64,000 bases of DNA from Rhynchopus sp. YZ270_cl-10 (GCA_964035575.1 OZ037899.1:62001-126000); one strand, 5' to 3'. Shown: positions 16,055-27,029, numbered from the stretch's first letter. Program-made: numbers and translations. Notes: a model not told the origin generated them from the letters alone.

Positions 16055-16218
16055 GCCCTTTTTCTTAACATTGCTCTAAGCACCAACATGTACTGGTAAA
16101 CATGCCACTTGTGGTGAATAATGTGGGTAGGAATGGTCTGGGCAACGTGGTGGGGTGTATCAACAACACATGTGTATGGTGATGTGGAAACAATGTTCAC
16201 ATGGAAAAATGTAAAAAA

Positions 16219-16531
16219 GAAACGCTTCTCCAGTTCAAGCCATTGAGTTGGAAACACCCTCACTCTGCTCTGTGCTGCGATCCTTGAACTGTCCACTGCA
16301 GGAGTTATGAGCTGCTCTGTGAGACCAGCCTGGCCCGGTTCACCCCATTTCACTCTGATTGTTGCCCTGGTTTACACCAAGGCCGCAAACAGGACAGTAG
16401 ACTAACACGGACAACACATCAACACAGAAGTTGAAGGTGCCTTTGGTCCACCTCAAAGAGTGCCCAGTTCTGGAGAAGCTTGCCCCCCCAGAAGCTAGGG
16501 GTTTCAGGATGCAGCCAACACATCCCGGCTC
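16219..16531 (-). ncRNA. SRP RNA (7SL)
   Basis: The 5' Alu-domain start is GAGCCGGGATGTGTTGGCTG. The S-domain words are GGGGTGAACCGGGCCAGG, CAGAGCAGCTC and AACTCCTGCAGTGGACAG, followed by AAGGATCGC. T6 ends the gene (16213-16218). SRP RNA scaffolds the particle that targets ribosomes to the endoplasmic reticulum. The start lies 24 nt from a 36-bp element. Length is 313 nt. Confidence 0.9.
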
Positions 16532-16554
16532 AATAGATACCATATTGTCGGAAT

Positions 16555-16590
16555 ACAAGACAGGGTTGTCTAGTTGGAGGTGGGTCAGGT
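16555..16590 (-). promoter_or_regulatory. 36-bp upstream element of SRP RNA
   Basis: ACAAGACAGGGTTGTCTAGT then TGGAGGTGGGTCAGG on the plus strand. It ends 23 nt before the SRP RNA start. Confidence 0.8.
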
Positions 16591-16679
16591 CAAAAACGTG
16601 GTTTTGAAGATCCTCACTTCTTGTGTGTGTTTTTTTTTTTGCTTTGCACAAAGACACACAAAGACAATCATGCTAACGT

Positions 16680-16797
16680 AAAAAAGGCCAGTCTCTTTCG
16701 AAACCGGCCATGTTTTGACAAAGTTGTGTGAGAAGAATAATCTTCATGCTTCCATACCAATGAAGTACAGAAACTGTAGCTTTAGAAATCGTTGGTT
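16680..16797 (-). ncRNA. Spliced-leader RNA gene b
   Basis: The exon 16758-16797 is identical to gene a. The 3' hairpin GGCCGGTTTC/GAGACTGGCC differs by one G-U-type change. GCTTCCC lies at 16838-16844, 47 nt upstream. Confidence 0.93.
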
Positions 16798-17011
16798 GCT
16801 CTTTTTCTCTACACAGCTTTCGACATGTATATGCTCAGGGAAGCATGCCAGTAGCATAAACCATATGGTCGTTTTTTGAAACCAATATTTCAATGGGTCA
16901 CTGCAGCCTGCCACTTGCCACCTGTGGGTGATGGGTATGTCTGCACATATGTGTTGGTCTGGGAAGCATGAAGAAGACACCAGTGTAAAAAATACGTGTG
17001 ATCCGGGGGAC

Positions 17012-17121
17012 AAAAAAAAAGTTGATACTTTCTCGATTAATGCGTGTCATCCTTGCGCAGGGACCATGCTAATCTTCTCTGTATCGATCCAATTTTAACG
17101 GATGTCCCATTTCTGGGGTCC
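17012..17121 (-). ncRNA. U6 spliceosomal RNA
   Basis: It contains the invariant ACAGAGA box in GATACAGAGAAGATTAGCAT and the catalytic-core stretch CCCTGCGCAAGGATGACACG, and ends in T9. The 5' stem-loop CCCCAGAAATGGG differs from the usual one. U6 forms the catalytic centre with U2. The 36-bp element at 17145-17180 ends 23 nt before the start. The sequence looks fully functional, unlike U2 nearby. Confidence 0.97.
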
Positions 17122-17144
17122 AGTATATATGCACAAGGTGGTTG

Positions 17145-17180
17145 ACAAGACAGGGGCCCCTTGTTGGAGTTGGGTCAGGG
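17145..17180 (-). promoter_or_regulatory. 36-bp upstream element of U6
   Basis: ACAAGACAGGGGCCCCTTGT then TGGAGTTGGGTCAGGG on the plus strand. The centre differs from the other copies but both halves and the 23-nt spacing are kept. Confidence 0.8.
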
Positions 17181-17259
17181 TCTGAATGTGGTTCTAAACT
17201 TCTGCTGTTGTTGTGTGGGTTTTTTTTGCTTCTTGTGCACAAGACGATCGTGTTAACGT

Positions 17260-17377
17260 AAAAAAGGCCAGTCTCTTTCGAAACTGGCCATGTTTTGACA
17301 AAGTTGTGTGAGAAGAATAATCTTCATGCTTCCATACCAATGAAGTACAGAAACTGTAGCTTTAGAAATCGTTGGTT
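17260..17377 (-). ncRNA. Spliced-leader RNA gene c
   Basis: The exon is at 17338-17377, the same as genes a and b. T6 and a GGCCAGTTTC hairpin form the 3' end. The upstream element reads GATTCCC at 17418-17424, at the 47-nt spacing. Confidence 0.93.
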
Positions 17378-17678
17378 GCCCTTTTTCTCTACAATGTTCT
17401 AAGTGCCAACATGTTCTGGGAATCATGCCATATGTATCATTATTATGGTGGGTTTTTTTTCTAACATAGCCGTAGAGTGGCTTATAAACATACCTAAGGA
17501 TGCCCAATGTGCTCGAAAGTCCAAAAATCTTGGGAATACGGGATATTTGGGCTCATTTGAGTCAATTGCGTGGTCGTACAATTTAATCTGAGCATTACAC
17601 ATATCCTAATCACCAAAATATTCGAAGAACATGGGAATCATGTGTGTTTTTTGGGTTTGCACAAGGTGATGTTAACGT

Positions 17679-17796
17679 AAAAAAGGCCAGTCTCTTTCGA
17701 AACTGGCCATGTTTTGACAAAGTTGTGTGAAGAATATAATCTTCATGCTTCCATACCAATGAAGTACAGAAACTGTAGCTTTAGAAATCGTTGGTT
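17679..17796 (-). ncRNA. Spliced-leader RNA gene d
   Basis: The exon is at 17757-17796. The GCTTCCC element is at 17837-17843. A single diverged satellite unit (17490-17615) separates it from gene c. Confidence 0.93.
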
Positions 17797-18112
17797 GCCC
17801 TTTTTCTCTACAATGTTCTAGGTACCCACTTGTTCTGGGAAGCCTTCTGCCAATGTCTATAATACGGTTGCTTTTTCGTACCTGACATCTTGGTCACTGT
17901 GAAGGTTCTACATAAAAATATCCTTAAGTGTGATCCTACAGAAGGATATTCGACAGAGTCAACAGTGGCTTCTGAAGGGGAACAAGTGTCACAAATATGG
18001 TTTTGCAGGCGATATAAAAATGGGGTGCAGTAAGCACTTGTGTGTTATGTCATGTGTGAATCGTGTGTGTTTTTGGGTTTGCTTCTTGTGCACAAGACGA
18101 TCATGCTAACGT

Positions 18113-18229
18113 AAAAAAGGCCAGTCTCTTTCGAGACTGGCCATGTTTGACAAAGTTGTGTGAGAAGAATAATCTTCATGCTTCCATACCAATGAAGTAC
18201 AGAAACTGTAGCTTTAGAAATCGTTGGTT
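18113..18229 (-). ncRNA. Spliced-leader RNA gene e
   Basis: The exon is at 18190-18229. The GCTTCCC element is at 18270-18276. The 3' hairpin pairs GGCCAGTCTC with GAGACTGGCC, a compensating pair relative to the AAAC form of other genes. Confidence 0.93.
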
Positions 18230-18547
18230 GCCTTTTTTCTCTACAATGTTCTAAGCTCCAACGTGAACTGGGAAGCCTTCTTCCAGTGTCCTAAATATGG
18301 TCGCTTTTTCGTACCTAACCTATTGGTCACTGGGAAGGGTCTGCACAGAATATGCTTAGGTGAGAGGCTTACACAAGTATATTCATAAGAGTCAACAATG
18401 GTTTCTGAAGGGGTATATGTGGTACCAGTGCCACAAATGGTTGCACACATGGTTTTGCAGGCAATATACAAATGGGTTGCAGCAAGCACTTGTGTGTGAT
18501 GGGAATCATGTGTGTTTTTTGGGGTTTGCAGAAGGTGATGCTAACGT

Positions 18548-18667
18548 AAAAAAGGCCAGTCTCTTTCGAAACTGGCCATGTTTTGACAAAGTTGTGTGAG
18601 AAGAATATAATCTTCATGCTTCCATACCAATGAAGTACAGAAACTGTAGCTTTAGAAATCGTTGGTT
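18548..18667 (-). ncRNA. Spliced-leader RNA gene f
   Basis: The exon is at 18628-18667. The GCTTCCC element is at 18708-18714. It is the last gene before the long satellite region. Confidence 0.93.
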
Positions 18668-18714
18668 GCCTTTTTTCTCTACAACGTTCTGAGTACAGAC
18701 GTGTCCTGGGAAGC

Positions 18715-21700
18715 ATGCCAGTAGTGTAAAAAATATGATGGTTTTTTTGTACCTAACATCTTGTACACTGAGAAGGTTCTGCACAAGTGGAAGCCTATAT
18801 AAGGATATTCATAAGAGTCAAAAGGGGCTTCTGAAGGGGTATATGGGTAGTATGAGCTCATATGAATCCATTAAAAGCGTCTATGGCATGATCTAAGCAT
18901 CACATAATTTCTGAAATCAATACCAACCACAATTTACGGCTATTTTTCCAGCAATAGCCGTATCATGGCTTATAACCATACCTAAGGATGTCCAATATGC
19001 TGGAAAAGTTAATAATCTTGGGTATATAGGGTTTTTGGGCACATTTGAGTCAATTGCGGGGTCTTACGATTTAATCTGAGCATCACACATATCCTAATCA
19101 CCTATATAATCGAAAAACACATACAAAATGACCTACATAGCCGTAAAATGACCCAAATGTGCATATTCGGGTTGAAATTTCATTTTTTCGGAAAGTTTTT
19201 TTTTCTCAACAATTACATGGGTGAGTTCCGAGTACATTATGGGGTCGTAAGTTTTTATTCAAGCATCACACATTATGTAGAATAATTTATGCCATACAAT
19301 GTTACCAAAAAAAGTCGATTTTTGGTCACTTTTTCAAAAATATGAAAATTCGATTTTTGGGTACTAGATAGGTCTTTCCGGTGCAAAAACGACCGTTAAA
19401 TGGATTCTCCGGAGTCCTAAGGCCCCAAAAATCACTTTTGGACACACGGGCAATATCCCAGTATACCCTAGGAAATTGGTGGGAACCCAAAAATTGGCCT
19501 CAAAATCCGACCAAAACCAAGGTTTCTGTAGAGGTACATGTGAACCTCATGTGTGTTCTGGAGACCCATTTTGTTTTGAAAAGTGAATCTAAATAGCCTA
19601 AAATTTAAAACTCTTGTAGCGCATTCGGAATAGAGGGGGTATTCGCGAAAACCTGTGCGAAACATTTATCAATTCAGGTCTGACCCACATGGTCATGACC
19701 CCATATTTTGGGTGCGGAAAACACCCTATCTGTTGACCTACCGGCTTGTATGCCTGTATACCTGGTTGGGTCAACTTTTTGAAAATTTCCTGGGCCATAT
19801 ACCCTATTTGGGCCCCCTGAATCCATTGCGACATCGTTTTTTTCACATCCGAGTGAAAACTAATATATAGGATAACCCATGGGTATGGGTACCTCGCTCA
19901 ATACCCCTAAAATCAGTGCTTTTGAAAATGACCCTATGGAAAAATGTATCCAAAATATTGAAACATGTTCTCCTGGCATCTGCAACACGATATTTTGGGC
20001 CCCCTGGGCCCCGGGGGCCCTACGGGCCCCCATATTCGCGAAAAGTTGGGCATCCCAGCTAGTGGGTCGGTACTGGGTATACAAACATCCCCCCAAAAAG
20101 TGAGATTTTGACCCCCCAAAAATGGCCATTTTTTTACTCCCCGGGACCTTCTCAGGTGTGTATTCGGACCCTCTCGTGGTCTTAAACCGGATTTTTGGGG
20201 CCCCCACACCCTGGAATACCCCCCATAGTGTCGTTTTTTCACCCGCAGGGCCGATTTTTTAGAAAAAATTTGGTTTTTAAGGAACAACATTTACCCTGCG
20301 ACACCTTGAAAAACAGGTGATTTTTGCCTTTTTCAGTTGTGTGTGTGCAGTGCCGAATTCCCCAGGCTTGGTGAAAGTTGTGCCTCCAATACCCCTATGT
20401 GGGTTGGAAAAATCAAATAAAGATAAAATTTTGAGGCAGCCTGGGGGTGTGCTATGGTAAACAATTTGTGTGTGTAAAAATACCCCTAAAAAACACCCTA
20501 AAAATGGCTGTTTTTCGCCTATTTTTGGGGGTCGCCTGAGCTATTTTTTTTATTGTTTTGGCTTTTCCTGGGACCTGAAAATAGGGTCCTGGGCCCAATA
20601 TGTCCCAATGAGGCCATTGGAATATCGATTTTTTCCAGATATGGGCCTCCTAGACCGAAATTTTTGATTTTGGTGTTGCAAAAATTTTCGAAAATCCTGA
20701 AAAGTGCCCAAAAACACGTAAAAACACGTGTATAGGCACACCCTATCGGCCCCCAGCATTGCCCAGGATTGTTGCAAATTTTCCCTGCATGGGGGCCCTC
20801 CGGGCCCCCTGGACCCATTGCGACCCGATTGGTTCACATTCCTGGAAAATTTGGTCCCTAAGACACATACGTGGTTAACATACCCCTGAAAAACACCCTA
20901 TTTTTGACCCTAAAAAACACCCTATTTTTGACCCTGAAAACATGATTTTAGCAAATAGGGCAACTAGTTTGGTGATCCAGCGACCGACTCATGGGCCCAG
21001 TATGTCCAACAGGGCCATATGTTTGGTAAATTTTACCGGGGGCAAGGGGATGTACAAAAAAAAAGTGGATTTTTTACCTTAAAAAAATGGCCAAAAATAG
21101 GCCAAAAATGGCCATTTTTCGGCCATGTGACCCCCACAGCAACCCTATATAGACCCCCAAAAACCTAATATTTTTTTCCCAGCGATGTGTCCTGGGGGCC
21201 CTTCGGGCCCCCAGGACACATCGCAACCCCGTTTTTTCAAAAAGTTGGCCCTACGGGCCAACTTTTTGAGGTGGCCTGTAGGGTGACCCCTTCAAAAAGC
21301 TGGAACCCGGATTTTGGGGTCAGGGGTCCCTTTATGCACTTTTATGTATAAAAAAATGTCTGGGGCGAGAAAATGCAAATTTTTGCCTGCAAACACACTG
21401 CATACTACGACAGGACCATATTCCATCTTATCAGGAAAAATTTCGGAGGTGTTAGTCATAAAAACAATTTAAAATTTTTTGAAAAAACATGAGATCTGGA
21501 TAAAAGTTTTGACTGTACCTGTGGAAGGTGGGATTTTGCCTGTGTTTTGACTTTTTTTTCAGTAAATAAACTTCTACTCATCTCCGGAGGCCGTCCGAGG
21601 TCGCAATTAACTCATTTTGACACTTTAGGGCCATATACCGCCCGTTTTTTCAAAAAGTTGAAAATTTTGGCCCCCAGGATTGGGTACAGCGTGTACTGAA

Positions 21701-22330
21701 CCCTGATTTTCGAAAAATCTCAACTTTTGAAATTCGTCACTTATGGCAGCATGTATCTGACACCCAATTTTGACTTTTCCCGTGAATCCATTCTGGTGCA
21801 TATACACTATCTGGCACCCCTGAGTCCATTGCGGGGTCGTTTTTTCAAAAAGTCGACCGGACTAATACCTAATATGACCCTGGGTATAGCGTACCGTCTC
21901 AGAAACACCCCAAAATCAGTGTTTTTGAAGGGTTCTCACAGCTAAAATCGATGAAAAAATGTCAAAATCACTTTCCCGTGACCCAATAGCGTGAAATATG
22001 GCCCATGTGGGCCCCCAGGACCTATAACACCCCCAATCGGTCGATTCCATGCATATTTCACACCCCCAGATATATGTGCCCATGGGGTGCCAGACCCCAA
22101 AATCATGATTTTTTCATGATTTTTGGCCCGATGCACTGACCTGCAGGGCCATACCGTCTACCGGGGCAACCATATTTTTGAAAAATCGGCCTTGCATCGG
22201 GCCCAGTATGTCCCACAGGGTATGTTGCCCCAGATTCAGGTCCCCGCACAAGCCAAACCAATATTTTAAAATCGATTTTTTTGAAAAAAATATTTTTGAA
22301 AAAAAATCGTGATTTTTGGGATTTTGGTGA
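18715..22330. repeat. Diverged satellite region, no gene
   Basis: The first part (18840-19120) has single units of the ~160-bp family (TGAGTCAATTGCGGGGTC and GCATCACACATATCC words). Further on, words such as GGGCCCCCTGAATCCATTGCG and GGGCCCAGTATGTCC recur at irregular spacing with hairpins (GGGGGCCCTTCGGGCCCCC near 21194). It looks like decayed satellite. No RNA or protein gene was recognised. Confidence 0.6.
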
Positions 22331-24315
22331 TTTTTACAGTTTTGCACACCCTGAAAATCGATTTTTTCGGCTCCGCCGGTGAAATATCGACATAATTTAG
22401 GTATGTTATGTGCATAATATACCCATTAGAGCCCATTCAAGTCACATTCCGACCATTTTTCGTGAAAAAATGCAACTTTTTGTCACCGTGACCCCGAAAA
22501 ATGACGATTTTTTGGTCGATTTTTTCGGCCAAAAATTTCGTACCACAGGGCCATACCATATACTGGGATTATCAACTTTTTGAAAATACGGCCTGGTATT
22601 CGGGTGTATATGTCCCATGGGGCCCATAGTAACCTTACTGGGTCATGCCGAAAGCCAATCTTAATAGTAAAATTCGATTTTCTGTGAAAAATATTTTGAC
22701 CAAAAAATCGTCATTTTTCCGATTTTCGTCATTTTTACAGTTTTGCACACCCTGAAAATCGATTTTTTCGGCTCCGCCGGTGAAATATCGACATAATTTA
22801 GGTATGTTATGTGCATAATATACCCATTAGAGCCCATTCAAGTCACATTCCGACCATTTTTCGTGAAAAAATGCAACTTTTTGTCACCGTGACCCCGAAA
22901 AATGACGATTTTTTGGTCGATTTTTTCGGCCAAAAATTTCGTACCACAGGGCCATACCATATACTGGGATTATCAACTTTTTGAAAATACGGCCTGGTAT
23001 TCGGGTGTATATGTCCCATGGGGCCCATAGTAACCTTACTGGGTCATGCCGAAAGCCAATCTTAATAGTAAAATTCGATTTTCTGTGAAAAATATTTTGA
23101 CCAAAAAATCGTCATTTTTCCGATTTTCGTCATTTTTACAGTTTTGCACACCCTGAAAATCGATTTTTTCGGCTCCGCCGGTGAAATATCGACATAATTT
23201 AGGTATGTTATGTGCATAATATACCCATTAGAGCCCATTCAAGTCACATTCCGACCATTTTTCGTGAAAAAATGCAACTTTTTGTCACCGTGACCCCGAA
23301 AAATGACGATTTTTTGGTCGATTTTTTCGGCCAAAAATTTCGTACCACAGGGCCATACCATATACTGGGATTATCAACTTTTTGAAAATACGGCCTGGTA
23401 TTCGGGTGTATATGTCCCATGGGGCCCATAGTAACCTTACTGGGTCATGCCGAAAGCCAATCTTAATAGTAAAATTCGATTTTCTGTGAAAAATATTTTG
23501 ACCAAAAAATCGTCATTTTTCCGATTTTCGTCATTTTTACAGTTTTGCACACCCTGAAAATCGATTTTTTCGGCTCCGCCGGTGAAATATCGACATAATT
23601 TAGGTATGTTATGTGCATAATATACCCATTAGAGCCCATTCAAGTCACATTCCGACCATTTTTCGTGAAAAAATGCAACTTTTTGTCACCGTGACCCCGA
23701 AAAATGACGATTTTTTGGTCGATTTTTTCGGCCAAAAATTTCGTACCACAGGGCCATACCATATACTGGGATTATCAACTTTTTGAAAATACGGCCTGGT
23801 ATTCGGGTGTATATGTCCCATGGGGCCCATAGTAACCTTACTGGGTCATGCCGAAAGCCAATCTTAATAGTAAAATTCGATTTTCTGTGAAAAATATTTT
23901 GACCAAAAAATCGTCATTTTTCCGATTTTCGTCATTTTTACAGTTTTGCACACCCTGAAAATCGATTTTTTCGGCTCCGCCGGTGAAATATCGACATAAT
24001 TTAGGTATGTTATGTGCATAATATACCCATTAGAGCCCATTCAAGTCACATTCCGACCATTTTTCGTGAAAAAATGCAACTTTTTGTCACCGTGACCCCG
24101 AAAAATGACGATTTTTTGGTCGATTTTTTCGGCCAAAAATTTCGTACCACAGGGCCATACCATATACTGGGATTATCAACTTTTTGAAAATACGGCCTGG
24201 TATTCGGGTGTATATGTCCCATGGGGCCCATAGTAACCTTACTGGGTCATGCCCAAAGCCAATCTTAATAGTAAAATTCGATTTTCTGTGAAAAATATTT
24301 TCACCAAAAAATCGA
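22331..24315. repeat. 401-bp satellite array, about 5 units
   Basis: GTTTTGCACACCCTGAAAAT recurs exactly every 401 bp (about 22339, 22740, 23141, 23542, 23943). The units are nearly identical here. A 61-residue minus-strand open frame in each is a repeat by-product. The last unit runs into GACTTTTTTCAAAATATTTC and the next satellite family. Confidence 0.97.
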
Positions 24316-25795
24316 CTTTTTTCAAAATATTTCTCAGTTAGACAGTGTGTGATGCTCGGATCTGAGCGTACGACCCCGCAATTGACTCAGATGTGCTCAA
24401 ATACCCCATATACCCAAGAAAATTGCATTTTCGAGTGAAAAGAAGGTTCGTACAGAGGTCATATGCCTGTGTACAGGTATATTTGCCTGTAACCCCTATG
24501 TTTGAGCACCGGCTAAGTTGTAGAGAGGGCCTGATACTCGGAATTGACCGTGCGACCCCGCAATTGACTCAGATTGGCCCAAAAACCCTATATACCCAAG
24601 ATTTCTTCATTTTCGTGCAAATTTGAGGTATTTAGATATGGTTGTTTGCATGTTACACCAAAATACAGGTGTTTGTTGCACCTGTAAAATTTGAGACATT
24701 GTGTGATGCTCTAATCTGATCGTACGACCCCGCAATTGACTCAAAAATGTCCAAAAACCCCACATTCCCAAGATTTTTGCATTTTCGAGCATATATGAGC
24801 CATTTAGATATGATTATTAGCCATTTTACCCAATATACAGGTGTTTGTTGCATAGCTAAAATTCTAGACATTGTCTGATGCTCGGATCTGACCGTACGAC
24901 CCCGCAATTGACTCAGATGTGCCCAAAAACCCTATATACCCAAGATTTCTTCATTTTCATGCGTATTTGAGACATTCAGATATGGTTATATGCATTTTAC
25001 ACCAAAATACATGTGATTGTTGCTTTTTTGAAATTCTAGACATTGTGTGATACTCGGATCTGATCGTGCGACCCCGCAATGAACTCAAATGTGCCCAAAA
25101 ACCCCATATTCCCAAGATTATTGCATTTTAGAGCATTTTTAAGCTACTTACATGTGGTTATTAGCCATTTTACCCAAAATAGACATGTTTATTGCATAGT
25201 TGAAATTCTAGGTATTGTGTGATGCTCGGATCTGATCGTGCGACCCCGCAATTGACTCAGATGTGCCCAAAAAACCCATATTCCCAAGATTTTTGCATTT
25301 TCGTGCAAATTTAAGGTATTCAGATATGGTTATATGCATGTTACACCAAAATACAGGTGTTTGTTGCACCTGTAAAATTCTAGACATTATGTGATGCTCA
25401 GATCTGATCGTACGACCCCGCAATGAACTCAGATGTGCCCAAAAACCCCATATTCCCAAGATTTTTGCGTTTTAGAGCACATTCTAATTGCTTAGATAGG
25501 GTATAAAGGCATTTTGCCCATATTTTTGCGACATTTTACCGATTAGGATACTTCTGATGCTCCAATCAAATCGTCCGACCCCGCAATGGATTCAGAATGG
25601 CCCAAAAACCCTATATTCCCAAGATTTTTGCACTTTTAAGGGTTTCTGACATCCTTAGATAGGATAAAGAGGCATTTTCAGGTATTTTGATAAACGGACA
25701 TTTTGTCTATTAGGATATGTGTGATGCTCAGATTGATTCATCTGACCTCATAATGGATTCAGGAGCCCCTAAATATGCCATTTTCCCAAAAATTT
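24316..25795. repeat. Inverted ~160-bp satellite family
   Basis: TGTGTGATGCTCGGATCTGA, CGACCCCGCAATTGACTCA and CCATATTCCCAAGATTTTTG recur about every 150-190 bp. They are the reverse complement of the family at 604-1215 and 27600-28250. No gene. Confidence 0.8.
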
Positions 25796-25883
25796 CTCAC
25801 TTTTGACAATTTTGAAGATTCTCAGAAAGAGTGAGGAGACAAAAAAATGAGAAAAATCTGAAAAAGTCAAAATATATTATCTG

Positions 25884-25951
25884 TCTCAGGTGTTGAACCC
25901 GGGACCGAAAGAATATCGGACCACGGTACAACACACTAGGATTTTCTGACG
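25884..25951 (-). pseudogene. tRNA-like relic
   Basis: The minus strand has a B-box-like GGTCCCGGGTTCAACACC and a short stem CCGA/TCGG with a 7-nt loop. The A box is poor and the acceptor does not close. It is probably a decayed tRNA copy. Confidence 0.35.
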
Positions 25952-26030
25952 CAAGTATTTTTTTAGTTTTTTATGGATGCGCACAGCTAAGAACCGGTCT
26001 GACAATTTAGATCTATTTTTCGGTGTATTT

Positions 26031-26092
26031 ATCCAGTTGGTCACCCGCGCCAGTACTATCCAGGCTTGGAGGTGTCTAACTTCTCAGGTAAA
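26031..26092 (-). pseudogene. 5S rRNA fragment
   Basis: About 62 bp match the inner part of 5S on the minus strand with some ten changes (CACCCGCGCCAGTACTATCC and TCTAACTTCTCA are kept). It lies just upstream of, and opposite to, the full 5S gene at 26142. Confidence 0.75.
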
Positions 26093-26141
26093 AACGGACT
26101 GGTAATAAGTCTTCCCAGCTTTTCTATCCAGACCTATTATT

Positions 26142-26260
26142 GGATTCGGCCATACTCTGGTGAATACACCTCATCCCGCCTGATTTGAGAAGTTAAGCAC
26201 CAGCAGGCCTGGATAGTACTGGCGTGGGTGACCAGCTGGGAAGTCCGGGTGCTTGAATCC
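26142..26260 (+). rRNA. 5S ribosomal RNA
   Basis: A full 119-nt 5S on the plus strand, identical to the minus-strand genes at 11862 and 12618. T5 follows directly. Confidence 0.97.
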
Positions 26261-26311
26261 TTTTTCCTTTTCTTCTGTTGTATTAGGTGTGCACATTTGA
26301 GGATGTCCAGA

Positions 26312-26347
26312 CCCTGACCCACCTCCAACAAGACGACCCTGTCTTGT
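26312..26347 (+). promoter_or_regulatory. 36-bp upstream element of RNA A, plus copy
   Basis: CCCTGACCCACCTCCAACAA then GACGACCCTGTCTTGT. It ends 23 nt before 26371. Confidence 0.8.
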
Positions 26348-26370
26348 ATTCCGATGTTTGCTGCATGTTT

Positions 26371-26700
26371 GGGTGCTAAGTTAGTGTGCTACTTCGAAAC
26401 CAAACAACTCGTTCAGCAACAACAAAAACTTGAAAAAGACATTTTTTCCAAGGAAAATTCTTTTACAATTTTGTGTGAAGACCGGTCATGTTGCGGGCCC
26501 GATGTGGCCTGCGACGGACTACTCTCATATGATAGTAAATCCCGTACAATCTGTACAGAATATTACCATGACGATATTATTCTTACATTCGTGTAAACTA
26601 ATCTTCCGATTGCGTTCTATTTCACACTTCAAATATTAGAACTGGATGTGGGATTGCCAGTTTACTGGTGGTCCCGATCCAGCACACAACGCAAGCACCC
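26371..26700 (+). ncRNA. Unassigned Pol III RNA A, plus-strand copy
   Basis: About 330 nt. It is homologous over its whole length to 15489-15810 but diverged in the middle. Paired ends (GGGTGCT with AGCACCC) and a T8 terminator are present. An internal T6 near 26442 might cause early termination. Kept hairpins argue for selection on structure. This copy, unlike the other, is present in unit B. Confidence 0.7.
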
Positions 26701-26808
26701 AATTTTTTTTGTCCCTGCCCGTCCACAGGCCATGTGTGCACCAGTGACCGCAAACCCACAAACCCCAAGTTAGGTTGGAAATTCTTGGGGAGCTCTGAAA
26801 AAAACCTA

Positions 26809-26879
26809 GGCCGCTGTGGGGATTGAACCCACGACCCCATCATTACGGATGATGTGCTCTACCACTGAGCTAAACAGCC
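26809..26879 (-). tRNA. tRNA-Thr(CGU), C33
   Basis: The loop TCCGTAA in CATCA/TGATG: anticodon CGU with C33. The acceptor is GGCTGTT/AGCGGCC. A T7 run follows on the minus strand. Confidence 0.94.
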
Positions 26880-26957
26880 ACATTTTAGGGAGCAAGGTGT
26901 GAAAGCTCTGAGAACCAATTTACACAGGAGAAACAAAACAGGGGAAAAAAAAACTGT

Positions 26958-27029
26958 GGACCCTGAGAGGTTCGAACTCTCGGCCTCCCGTATGCGGAAC
27001 GGGCGCTCTTCCACTGAGCTAAGAGCCCC
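26958..27029 (-). tRNA. tRNA-Ala(CGC), C33
   Basis: The loop TCCGCAT in CCCGT/ACGGG: anticodon CGC with C33. The G3-U70 identity pair is present. The acceptor has G4-G69 and C7-A66 mismatches; the first is shared with Ala(UGC). A T9 run follows on the minus strand. Confidence 0.9.

Noticed and set aside
15936-18667. A kinetoplastid (trypanosomatid) source for the SL genes
   Set aside because: The exon start AACCAACGATTT with AAAGCTACAG follows the diplonemid form rather than the kinetoplastid AACTAACGC form.
22442-24231. A 61-residue frame repeated every 401 bp
   Set aside because: It is carried by a satellite repeated in the same form everywhere. It has no coding signature and its ends follow the repeat.
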